Below, piece after piece: positions 1-4,758 of a DNA stretch of 5,474 bases. Position 1 is the stretch's first letter. Each line of letters starts with the position of its first letter. Position numbers and translations under genes: made by a program. Under the pieces are notes generated by a model, which was not told where the DNA came from, searched no databases, and saw only the letters and a list, made by a program, of their open reading frames with translations. Source of the stretch: Chlorobiota bacterium (GTDB taxonomy: Bacteria > Bacteroidota > Bacteroidia > Bacteroidales > F082); assembly GCA_030619415.1 (NCBI GenBank), contig JAUXBM010000137.1, positions 1-5,474 on the forward strand. Reading direction: 5' to 3'.

Positions 1-104
1 CAAAAATGAGTTTCGGCAATTTGAGCCCAGAATTTTTCCGGATCCGCAACACTTTCCTGATACTTCTGCAGGTATTCTGCAAAACTTGTGATCTTATTTA
101 ACAT
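1..104 (-). CDS. acs: Acetyl-CoA synthetase (AMP-forming), N-terminal fragment
   Basis: Only the first 34 codons are in the window; the gene continues off the left edge. Reading from the ATG at 104-102, the peptide starts MLNKITSFAEYLQKYQES and continues VADPEKFWAQIAETHF. The pattern Y-x-x-S-x-x-(D)P-x-x-FW-x-x-(I)A is the N-terminal cap (ACAS_N) of acetate-CoA ligase. By family knowledge the cytoplasmic enzyme activates acetate with ATP to acetyl-AMP and then forms acetyl-CoA. The catalytic AMP-binding core and the regulatory lysine are outside the window, so activity cannot be judged. Propionyl-CoA synthetase or acetoacetyl-CoA synthetase share a similar cap and cannot be fully excluded, but this short N-terminus fits Acs best. 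It is transcribed divergently from the DUF4271-hemD pair. No convincing TAnnTTTG promoter was seen upstream of it. Confidence 0.75.
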   Translation of the reverse strand, partial: MLNKITSFAEYLQKYQESVADPEKFWAQIAETHF

Positions 105-122
105 AGCTAAAACTTAAATTGA

Positions 123-140
123 TGTATAATTTGTATAATT
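123..140. repeat. 9-bp tandem duplication upstream of acs
   Basis: TGTATAATT occurs twice back to back at 123-131 and 132-140, a perfect direct repeat. It lies about 19-36 bp upstream of the acs ATG on the minus strand, where the promoter or 5' leader would be. It could be a tandem regulator site or a simple AT-rich duplication; the sequence does not decide. Confidence 0.5.
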
Positions 141-181
141 AATTGTTTTCTATTTTGAATAAAAACAACAGTCAAAATTCA

Positions 182-201
182 ATTGTTAACTAATTAACAA
201 T
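182..201. promoter_or_regulatory. Perfect 8-bp palindrome, candidate operator
   Basis: ATTGTTAA (182-189), a CTAA centre (190-193) and TTAACAAT (194-201) form a perfect dyad. It has no T tract typical of a terminator and lies between divergent genes, about 80 bp upstream of the acs start, so a dimeric regulator site is a reasonable guess. The region is AT-rich and chance palindromes are more likely there, so this remains a candidate. Confidence 0.35.
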
Positions 202-357
202 GAGGCACAAATTTAGGATAAATTCAGTAGTTCTTTTTCAATTTTTGCTTATTTATTGGTAATCTAAGTTAAAATTAAATGTTCGATTTATTGCGATCTT
301 TTTAACTGCACAGGAATAAATCGTTTAGTTCTGTAAACTGCTCTATAACTGAGTGTT

Positions 358-492
358 ATGCTTCTAAATAAAAAATCGTTTTCATCGATTATTAAAAAAT
401 CTAAATGCACAAAATCAATTCGTTCCAAAAAAAAGTTTCTTCTGATTTATTTGCTTGTAGCTTTGTCGGAAATTGGCGAATCCATTTTGTAA
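358..492 (+). CDS. Small signal-peptide-like ORF upstream of the DUF4271 gene
   Basis: ATG at 358 opens 44 sense codons ending in TAA at 490-492, one base before the ATG of the DUF4271 gene at 494. The predicted peptide begins MLLNKKSFSSIIKKSK. After a basic stretch (IRSKKK) it has a hydrophobic run FLLIYLLVAL followed by SEIGESIL, which resembles a signal peptide or signal anchor. It is in a different frame from the downstream gene. Removing one T from the TTTT at 485-488 would join the two into one ORF of about 319 codons. It is therefore either the real N-terminus of the DUF4271 protein separated by an indel, a small leader ORF, or non-coding. A good TAnnTTTG box inside it (458-465) argues that the downstream gene may be transcribed from within. 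Low confidence as an independent gene. Confidence 0.25.
   Translation: MLLNKKSFSSIIKKSKCTKSIRSKKKFLLIYLLVALSEIGESIL
436..465 (+). promoter_or_regulatory. Candidate Bacteroidota-type promoter for DUF4271-hemD
   Basis: TAGCTTTG at 458-465 matches the Bacteroidota -7 consensus TAnnTTTG exactly. TTTC at 436-439 is one base off the TTTG -33 box, with an 18-bp spacer. Transcription would begin near 471-473, leaving roughly a 20-nt leader before the ATG at 494. If correct, this supports 494 rather than the TTG at 473 as the start of the DUF4271 protein. Confidence 0.35.
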
Positions 493-493
493 A

Positions 494-1318
494 ATGCCTA
501 ACTTTCAAGAATTGCAGTCGGACAATAATTTTGATGCTGTTGTACAGCACCATATGTTCAATAATAGCTATTTCCCGATAGCTGATTCAACTGCTGTTGT
601 CGAGACAAGCAGCAGGGAGATTACAGAAACTTTCCTACAATCGTCGTCTGTGGAAATCCTTCCTCAGATTCATTTCGATGGTCAAATGGATTGGGTTATT
701 TATTTGCTGTTATTTTTCCTGGCAGGAGTTGCAATTACCGCGTACTACCTGCCCGAGAAGCTTGTATCCATTTTTACTTTTTCTGAAGAACAAGGGCCGC
801 TATATGCGAAAGAAAGCAGTATTACCAATCCTGGATTGCTGATTCGGGTTTTCTTTTTATTGAATTATTTTGTGACGGTCGTCATTTTCGTTTATCTGTT
901 CATCGTTCAACTAATTCCCGCAATTAGTATCAAAATAGATGGTTATGATTTAATGCTCTACATCGGGACATCGATTTTGTTATTATTCATATTCAGGTTG
1001 CTACTGGTTATGGTAACAGGTTTTATTTTTAACACCTGGTCTCTGGCTTCAAAACAGCTTAATTTACACATGAATACTGATAATTCACTTGGTATTTTGC
1101 TTATACCAATCCTGTTGCTTATTCTTTTTGTAAAAGCTGACGCTTTTCTTTACATCGGATTAATAGTCGTTCTTATCGCACATATTTTCAGGTGGTTGCA
1201 GACTTTTTTTCTTGGAAAAACTGTTTCGGGTTATTCTTTGTTACATTTATTTATGTATCTTTGCACGCTCGAAATAATACCCTTACTGGTACTTATCAAA
1301 CTCTTGCAACAGGCATAA
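494..1318 (+). CDS. DUF4271 domain-containing integral membrane protein
   Basis: With the ATG at 494 the protein has 274 residues (281 if read from the in-frame TTG at 473). I prefer the ATG because a TAnnTTTG box lies just upstream and the seven extra residues look like shadow coding. Using the 281-residue numbering, the first 70 residues are soluble and polar. About six hydrophobic segments follow: roughly 74-92, 122-146, 160-186, 205-222, 224-240 and 253-278. The last contains SGYSLLHLFMYLCTLEIIPL, the C-terminal signature I associate with DUF4271. No biochemical function is established for the family. In Bacteroidota it is commonly next to hemD, as here (55 bp upstream of hemD, same strand), so the two are probably co-transcribed. 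A link to heme synthesis is inference from neighbourhood only. A one-base indel may have removed an N-terminal signal-like segment (see the ORF at 358-492). Confidence 0.8.
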   Translation: MPNFQELQSDNNFDAVVQHHMFNNSYFPIADSTAVVETSSREITETFLQSSSVEILPQIHFDGQMDWVIYLLLFFLAGVAITAYYLPEKLVSIFTFSEEQGPLYAKESSITNPGLLIRVFFLLNYFVTVVIFVYLFIVQLIPAISIKIDGYDLMLYIGTSILLLFIFRLLLVMVTGFIFNTWSLASKQLNLHMNTDNSLGILLIPILLLILFVKADAFLYIGLIVVLIAHIFRWLQTFFLGKTVSGYSLLHLFMYLCTLEIIPLLVLIKLLQQA

Positions 1319-1373
1319 TGCAAGCAATGGTACGATTAAGGTAGAATGTGTACGGAATTAAAAAGGACGACAA

Positions 1374-2156
1374 TTGAAGGTAAAAAACATTCTGGTTTCG
1401 CAACCCCAACCTGCTGATCTGGAAAAATCGCCCTATGGCGAATTGATTAAGAAGTTCAATCTTAAAATCGACTTTCACAAATTCATTAAAGTTGAAGGAA
1501 TTTCAGCGAAAGAATATAGAAGGGCGAAAGGATCATTTAACGGACATACTGCAATTATTTTAACCAGCCGGCATGCTGTTGATCATTTTTTCAGAATGGC
1601 AAAAGAAATGCGTTTTGAAATTCCTGATTCGTTGAAATATTTTTGTATTTCTGAATCTACAGCATATTATCTGCAAAAATACGTTCAGTATCGCAAACGC
1701 AAAATCTTCTATGGGAAACAAAATTTTGTTGACCTGCTGGATGTGATCAAAAAACACCAGGAGGAAACATTTCTGGTTCCTTCGTCTGACATTCACAAAC
1801 AAAGCATGTTTACCTTAATGGATGGTGCGAATATAAACTATTCAAAAGCCATTATTTACAGGACTGTTGCCAGTAATTTGTCGCATGTGGATATTGACAA
1901 ATACGATATGATGATTTTTTTCAGTCCAGCCGGAATCAAATCATTGCAGAATAATTTCCCGGAATATAACCAGGGCGAAAAACTGATTGCTGCTTTTGGT
2001 ACTACAACTGCGAAAGCGATTAAAGAAGCCGGACTTAAACTGACCATTCCCGCTCCAACACAAACAGCTCCATCCATGTCGATGGCACTGGAGGAGTATC
2101 TAGTGAAACTGAATCGTGAAAATCGCAGGAACGGACGTAACGGGAACAGGCGGTAA
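1374..2156 (+). CDS. hemD: Uroporphyrinogen-III synthase
   Basis: This 260-residue protein fits the HEM4 family. The enzyme cyclises hydroxymethylbilane with inversion of ring D to give uroporphyrinogen III, the branch point of heme, siroheme and corrinoid synthesis in the cytoplasm. The N-terminus MKVKNILVSQPQPADLEKSP is typical of Bacteroidota HemD. The two-domain pattern is visible: IILTSRHAVDHFF near 61-73 in one half, FFSPAGIKSLQNNF near 182-195 and AAFGTTTAKAIKEAG near 206-220 in the other. APTQTAPSMSMALEEYL follows near 227-243. The sequence family is poorly conserved, so the assignment rests on overall pattern. The start is TTG at 1374. An in-frame stop at 1359-1361 leaves no ATG upstream, and AAGGA at 1363-1367 is a plausible ribosome site. 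The C-terminal tail (about 248-260) is unusually rich in Arg, Asn and Gly. The gene follows the DUF4271 gene by 55 bp and converges with dtd. Confidence 0.88.
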   Translation: MKVKNILVSQPQPADLEKSPYGELIKKFNLKIDFHKFIKVEGISAKEYRRAKGSFNGHTAIILTSRHAVDHFFRMAKEMRFEIPDSLKYFCISESTAYYLQKYVQYRKRKIFYGKQNFVDLLDVIKKHQEETFLVPSSDIHKQSMFTLMDGANINYSKAIIYRTVASNLSHVDIDKYDMMIFFSPAGIKSLQNNFPEYNQGEKLIAAFGTTTAKAIKEAGLKLTIPAPTQTAPSMSMALEEYLVKLNRENRRNGRNGNRR

Positions 2157-2206
2157 TGTTTAGCGTAATTTCTGTTCAAAATTCATAATTAGTAAGTTAA
2201 TAAGAA

Positions 2207-2248
2207 AATTCCCTCCTGATTTGGAATGATGGAATATTGGAAGGAATT
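2207..2248. terminator. Candidate bidirectional terminator between hemD and dtd
   Basis: AATTCCCTCC (2207-2216) and GGAAGGAATT (2239-2248) pair with one mismatch over 10 bp, around a 22-nt loop. On the plus strand the stem is followed by ATTCTTTATTTTTT. On the minus strand it is followed by a T-rich stretch, TTTTCTTATT. This fits a shared terminator for two convergent genes, although the right arm covers the dtd stop codon and the loop is large. Confidence 0.35.
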
Positions 2249-2699
2249 ATTCTTTATTTTTTGAATCAATGATGATTGTCACCGGGCCATCATTTACCAG
2301 CGACACATTCATCATGGCACCAAATTCACCCGAACCAACAGGTTTTCCGGTTAGCTTTTCAAGCGAGTTAATGAATTGATTGTATAGTGGAATTGCAATT
2401 TCAGGCACGGCTGCTTTAATGTATGAAGGCCTGTTTCCCTTTTTTGTCACGGCGTGTAAAGTGAATTGACTAACCACGAGGAGTTCACCCTGAATATCCT
2501 GAACCGACAAATTCATTACACCCCGATCATCATTGAAAATGCGTAAGCGGGCAATTTTTCCGCTTAGCCAATCAATATCCTCTTTTGTATCGGCTGCTTC
2601 AATTCCAAGAAGAATCAACAAACCTGTTCCAATTTTTGATTTTACCACTTCTTCAATGGCGACAGAAGCTTCAGAAACCCGTTGTATAACCGCTCTCAT
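2247..2699 (-). CDS. dtd: D-aminoacyl-tRNA deacylase
   Basis: This 150-residue protein is full length for the Dtd family (about 145-150). It hydrolyses D-amino acids, and achiral glycine mischarged on tRNA-Ala, from tRNAs, acting as cytoplasmic chiral proofreading. The start chosen is the ATG at 2699-2697, giving [13 protein letters not shown], the standard N-terminus. A GTG 18 bases further upstream would add six unsupported residues. The signature SQFTLHA lies at 77-83, followed by KKGNRPSY (86-93). [11 protein letters not shown] near 131-141 contains the Gly-Pro (138-139) of the cross-subunit Gly-cisPro motif that gives chiral selectivity. All key elements are present, so it should be active as a homodimer. 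It is divergent from pdxJ with 51 bp between starts and convergent with hemD. Confidence 0.95.
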   Translation of the reverse strand: MRAVIQRVSEASVAIEEVVKSKIGTGLLILLGIEAADTKEDIDWLSGKIARLRIFNDDRGVMNLSVQDIQGELLVVSQFTLHAVTKKGNRPSYIKAAVPEIAIPLYNQFINSLEKLTGKPVGSGEFGAMMNVSLVNDGPVTIIIDSKNKE

Positions 2700-2716
2700 T
2701 CTTTTATTATTCGACA

Positions 2717-2747
2717 CTGCAATTTATTAATTTTGCTAAAAACTCAA
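2717..2747 (-). promoter_or_regulatory. Weak candidate promoter for dtd
   Basis: On the minus strand, TTTG (2747-2744) is followed after 18 bases by TAAATTGC (2725-2718), which matches four of the six fixed positions of TAnnTTTG. The distance to the dtd ATG would allow a leader of about a dozen bases. The match is imperfect, and it is listed because the 51-bp gap must contain the dtd promoter or its leader. Confidence 0.22.
2728..2735 (+). promoter_or_regulatory. TAnnTTTG promoter element for pdxJ
   Basis: TAATTTTG at 2728-2735 is an exact match to the Bacteroidota -7 box. Upstream, TTTT at 2702-2705 is a possible degenerate -33 box with a 22-bp gap. Transcription would begin close to 2741, giving a very short leader to the pdxJ ATG at 2751. 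The box overlaps the candidate dtd promoter on the other strand. Confidence 0.4.
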
Positions 2748-2750
2748 ACA

Positions 2751-3470
2751 ATGATCCGGTTAAGTGTAAACATTAATAAAATAGCCACCCTTCGAAATGC
2801 AAGAGGAGGTAATTATCCCAATGTGCAAAAAGTTGCTATCGATTGTGAACGTTTTGGCGCGCAGGGAATTACGGTTCACCCCCGGCCTGACGAACGACAT
2901 ATAACCCGGAAAGATGTTGAATTAATCAGCCCACTCATTACTACTGAATTTAACATTGAGGGAAATCCGACACCTGAATTCATTGAACTTCTTTTGAAAC
3001 ATAAACCTGACCAGGTAACACTCGTCCCCGATGACCCAAACCAACTGACCTCTGACCATGGCTGGGATACGATCAAACATAAAGATTTCTTAATAGAAAC
3101 GATCGACAAATTTCACGAGGCTGGAATTCGCACATCCATCTTCGTTGATCCTGAAATAAAAATAGTGGAGCATGCCAAACACACCGGCACTGACAGAATT
3201 GAGCTCTACACCGAAAGCTATGCCACTGATTTTCCAAAAGAAAAAGAAGAGGCTATCAGGCCATTTGTTGAAGCTGCAAAATTAGCCAGAGAACTTGGGA
3301 TTGGGCTAAATGCCGGCCATGATCTCAGCCTCGAAAACCTCAGGTATTTTGCCCAATGTATTCCCTGGCTAATGGAAGTATCCATCGGTCATGCCTTGAT
3401 TGCCGATGCTTTGTATTTCGGATTGGAAAATACGATCCAGCTTTATTTGAGGGAATTGCGATTGGATTAA
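2751..3470 (+). CDS. pdxJ: Pyridoxine 5'-phosphate synthase
   Basis: This 239-residue TIM-barrel enzyme is the usual length for PdxJ. It condenses 3-amino-2-oxopropyl phosphate (1-amino-acetone-3-phosphate) with 1-deoxy-D-xylulose 5-phosphate to pyridoxine 5'-phosphate, the last ring-forming step of DXP-dependent vitamin B6 synthesis. Conserved blocks visible: [15 protein letters not shown] (6-20), [13 protein letters not shown] (39-51) with His43, FNIEG (67-71) with Glu70, NAGHDLS (187-193) with His190, and the phosphate-binding VSIGHALI (210-217). These correspond to the E. coli catalytic His45, Glu72 and His193 by recalled alignment. The ATG at 2751 gives MIRLSVNIN; an in-frame upstream extension to 2682 runs into dtd and is not supported. 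trmO follows 25 bp downstream on the same strand, suggesting co-transcription. Confidence 0.97.
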   Translation: MIRLSVNINKIATLRNARGGNYPNVQKVAIDCERFGAQGITVHPRPDERHITRKDVELISPLITTEFNIEGNPTPEFIELLLKHKPDQVTLVPDDPNQLTSDHGWDTIKHKDFLIETIDKFHEAGIRTSIFVDPEIKIVEHAKHTGTDRIELYTESYATDFPKEKEEAIRPFVEAAKLARELGIGLNAGHDLSLENLRYFAQCIPWLMEVSIGHALIADALYFGLENTIQLYLRELRLD

Positions 3471-3495
3471 CATTATAATTAAAATATTTGCTGCC

Positions 3496-3984
3496 ATGAC
3501 TTGTCAAAACATCACCTTCACCCCTATCGGCATTATCCACACCCCTTTTGACGGAACGGGAAAAATACCAAGGCAGGGACGTTTTTCGGATGATGCAGCA
3601 GGTTATGTTGAAATATTCGATGAGTTTGCCGAAGGGCTGAAAGACCTGGACAGTTTTACCCATGCCCATTTGATCTTTTATTTTCACAAAAATGATGAAG
3701 ATTTAAAACTTTGGCAATATCCCAAAGACCGAACAATTCCGCGTGGCGTTTTTTCAATCCGCAGTCCGCTCAGGCCAAACAAAATCGGATTGACTATCGT
3801 TAAGATAAAATCCGTTGAAAACAACATCATTCATTTTGAAGGGGCTGATATGATCGATGGCACACCCCTGCTTGATATCAAACCCTATGTTCCTGATATT
3901 GATTGTTACCCTGATGCAGGGAAAGGATGGTTTAATCAGGATAAACCTTTCAGGTCGGGGCAAGCCGGTGCGGCGGGGACCTGA
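3496..3984 (+). CDS. trmO: TrmO/TsaA-family tRNA (t6A37-N6) methyltransferase
   Basis: This is a 162-residue member of the UPF0066/TsaA beta-barrel family. E. coli TrmO uses SAM to N6-methylate t6A at position 37 of tRNA-Thr; that activity is assigned here by homology only. Matching blocks: TPIGIIHTPFD (9-19), GYVEIFDEFAEGLKDLDSF (36-54), AHLIFYFH (57-64), RGVFSIRSPLRPNKIGLT (83-100), GADMIDGTPLLDIKPYVPD (116-134). The RSPxRPNxIGL and DGTPLLDIKPY motifs are the family hallmarks. The protein stops soon after this barrel and lacks the C-terminal region of the ~235-residue E. coli protein, as in other short family members. Residues from about 150 onward (PFRSGQAGAAGT) are encoded by a REP-like palindrome that also supplies the TGA, so the native C-terminus has probably been replaced. 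The gene likely forms an operon with pdxJ. Confidence 0.85.
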   Translation: MTCQNITFTPIGIIHTPFDGTGKIPRQGRFSDDAAGYVEIFDEFAEGLKDLDSFTHAHLIFYFHKNDEDLKLWQYPKDRTIPRGVFSIRSPLRPNKIGLTIVKIKSVENNIIHFEGADMIDGTPLLDIKPYVPDIDCYPDAGKGWFNQDKPFRSGQAGAAGT

Positions 3985-3990
3985 AAGGTT
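3944..3990. repeat. REP-like palindrome 1, overlapping the trmO stop
   Basis: AACCTTTCAGGTC (3944-3956) and GACCTGAAAGGTT (3978-3990) are perfect 13-bp inverted arms around a 21-nt GC-rich loop. Inside the loop GCCG (3964-3967) and CGGC (3971-3974) form a nested stem. The element is much more GC-rich than its surroundings. The trmO TGA (3982-3984) lies in the right arm. The arm motif recurs at 4053, 4111 and 4160, which suggests a REP family rather than a simple terminator; there is no T tract after it. It could still block transcription or protect mRNA ends. Confidence 0.7.
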
Positions 3991-4052
3991 GGTGATGGTA
4001 TGAGGTTCTATAAAATGGCCTGAACAAACGTGGCAAGTCAGTGCAGTTGAAA

Positions 4053-4060
4053 CCTGAAAG
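4053..4060. repeat. Solitary REP core half-site
   Basis: CCTGAAAG at 4053-4060, in the context AACCTGAAAGATT, is the same 8-mer as the right arms at 3980-3987 and 4160-4167. It has no close partner of its own; the nearest complementary copy is the left arm at 4114-4121. It may be a decayed or half element. Confidence 0.35.
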
Positions 4061-4110
4061 ATTCAAGAAAAAGATTTCTCTCATTAACTTTATTTCCATT
4101 TCTGCTTTTC

Positions 4111-4170
4111 GACCTTTCAGGAGCCTGCCCCATTCACTTCGTTCATTGGAACAGTGCCACCTGAAAGGTC
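4111..4170. repeat. REP-like palindrome 2
   Basis: GACCTTTCAGG (4111-4121) and CCTGAAAGGTC (4160-4170) are perfect 11-bp inverted arms with the same core as palindrome 1, but with a 38-nt loop of different sequence. The loop itself folds: CACT (4135-4138) pairs with AGTG (4153-4156), and GTTC (4141-4144) with GAAC (4149-4152) around ATTG. The whole could make a long interrupted stem. It lies between trmO and thioredoxin. Confidence 0.6.
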
Positions 4171-4201
4171 AGGGCGAGGCTAAAACAAAAAGTACATTCT
4201 G

Positions 4202-4239
4202 TCAGCTTTTCCCGAAAGGAATAAAAGTTGATAAGCTGA
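4202..4239 (+). other. Nested inverted repeats in the thioredoxin leader
   Basis: TCAGCTT (4202-4208) pairs with AAGCTGA (4233-4239), and inside it TTCC (4209-4212) pairs with GGAA (4218-4221). The structure ends 16 bp before the thioredoxin ATG. It could be leader structure or coincidence in repeat-rich intergenic DNA. I recognise no known riboswitch. Confidence 0.2.
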
Positions 4240-4255
4240 AAAATAAAAACGACAA

Positions 4256-4567
4256 ATGAGCAAATTCAATGAAATAATCAATGGTGACAAACCGGTTTTA
4301 ATTGACTTTTATGCGGATTGGTGCCAGCCATGTAAAATGATGCCACCAATTCTCAAAGAGGTTAACTCAAAGTTAGGTGATAAAATCAGGATCATAAAAG
4401 TAGATGTGGATAAAAACCAGGCTATCGCCCAAAAGCACCAGATTCGTAGTATTCCAACCATGATGGTTATGAAGAAAGGCCAGGTGGTATATTTAAGCAA
4501 CCCGGTGTTATGCAGGCTGCACAAATTGTACAGCTATTGCAGCCACATCTTTAAAAAGAACTACTGA
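4256..4567 (+). CDS. Thioredoxin, frame-shifted at its 3' end
   Basis: The open frame encodes 103 residues of thioredoxin fold. Thioredoxins reduce protein disulfides in the cytoplasm and are recharged by thioredoxin reductase. Visible: IDFYADWCQPCKMMPPIL (16-33) with active-site Cys23 and Cys26, the buried Asp17, IIKVDVDKNQ (46-55) and SIPTMMVMKKGQVV (65-78) with cis-Pro67. The active site is CQPC rather than the classical CGPC. After about residue 79 the frame becomes atypical (YLSNPVLCRLHKL, Cys-rich). The expected ending lies in the +2 frame, 4498-4554, and reads QPGVMQAAQIVQLLQPHL followed by TAA. One extra T in the TTT at 4492-4494 would restore a normal 99-residue thioredoxin reading VVYFKQPGV. 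It is thus a one-base deletion, real or a sequencing error. Lost if real: the final strand region with the conserved Gly (PGV) and the last helix. No signal peptide, so it is probably cytoplasmic. Confidence 0.85.
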   Translation: MSKFNEIINGDKPVLIDFYADWCQPCKMMPPILKEVNSKLGDKIRIIKVDVDKNQAIAQKHQIRSIPTMMVMKKGQVVYLSNPVLCRLHKLYSYCSHIFKKNY

Positions 4568-4626
4568 TTTTACAATTCAACTCATCCGCACGGACAGGAA
4601 TCCAGAAAAGCAGGGGTGATTCGTTA

Positions 4627-4681
4627 AACCTAACAGGTCGCCTCGGATCTGTTAGGTTGAGAAATTTTTCAGCATTTTTTT
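4627..4681 (+). terminator. Rho-independent-like terminator after thioredoxin
   Basis: AACCTAACAGGTC (4627-4639) and GATCTGTTAGGTT (4646-4658) form a 13-bp stem with one G-U pair and a 6-nt loop. It is followed by GAGAAATTTTTC and then a seven-T run at 4675-4681. It lies 72 bp after either possible thioredoxin stop and points the right way. The arm sequence ACCTAACAGGT could also mark it as another dispersed palindrome family. Confidence 0.55.
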
Positions 4682-4707
4682 GATAGACATGCGGATTTTA
4701 GGTTGAC

Positions 4708-4729
4708 CTTCGGGCGTGGACGCCCGAAG
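4708..4729. repeat. Perfect GC-rich hairpin
   Basis: CTTCGGGCGT (4708-4717) and ACGCCCGAAG (4720-4729) are perfect 10-bp arms with only GG between them; in practice a 9-bp stem with a TGGA tetraloop. There is no T tract on the plus strand. It lies 29 bp beyond the minus-strand hydrolase stop, so it could end that transcript or be a dispersed palindrome. It is much more GC-rich than the surrounding DNA. Confidence 0.5.
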
Positions 4730-4758
4730 CGGGGTGTAGAATCTAAATCAACATCCTT

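Larger units (their letters stand above)
105..357. other. AT-rich divergent intergenic region
   Basis: This gap separates the acs start from the leftward limit of any plausible coding sequence for the DUF4271 locus. It is strongly AT-rich and has no credible ORF or RNA gene that I recognise. It contains a 9-bp tandem duplication (123-140), a perfect 8-bp inverted repeat (182-201), and a weak promoter-like pair facing right, TTTG at 244-247 and TAAGTTAA at 265-272, with the second box matching TAnnTTTG poorly. It probably holds the regulatory sequences of acs and possibly of the rightward genes. Confidence 0.5.

Noticed and set aside
473..493. TTG start for the DUF4271 protein
   Set aside because: An ATG lies seven codons downstream, and the candidate promoter would start transcription almost on the TTG. 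The extra residues overlap the end of the other-frame small ORF.
597..842. 81-codon plus-strand ORF inside the DUF4271 gene
   Set aside because: It is an out-of-frame shadow; the surrounding frame encodes the recognisable membrane protein.
1319..1373. Separate promoter or terminator between the DUF4271 gene and hemD
   Set aside because: No TAnnTTTG box or convincing hairpin with a T tract was found in the 55 bp, so co-transcription is the simpler reading.
1296..1802. Minus-strand ORFs opposite hemD, and the others opposite dtd, pdxJ, trmO and thioredoxin
   Set aside because: They are antisense shadows of well-supported genes, with no domain signatures of their own.
2682..2750. Upstream extension of pdxJ
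   Set aside because: It would overlap the dtd start, adds 23 residues unlike any PdxJ, and the ATG at 2751 gives the standard N-terminus after an exact TAnnTTTG box.
3944..4170. CRISPR array
   Set aside because: The repeated units are inverted palindromes with irregular spacing and orientation, not direct repeats with uniform spacers, and there are no cas genes.
4202..4239. Riboswitch or thermosensor in front of thioredoxin
   Set aside because: Only short nested stems are present, with no conserved aptamer sequence that I recognise. Kept only as a low-confidence structural feature.
4041..4259. 72-codon plus-strand ORF starting with GTG and overlapping the thioredoxin ATG by ATGA
   Set aside because: It runs through the REP half-site and palindrome 2, has no recognisable domain and a composition unlike the neighbouring proteins. 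The ATGA overlap is probably chance.
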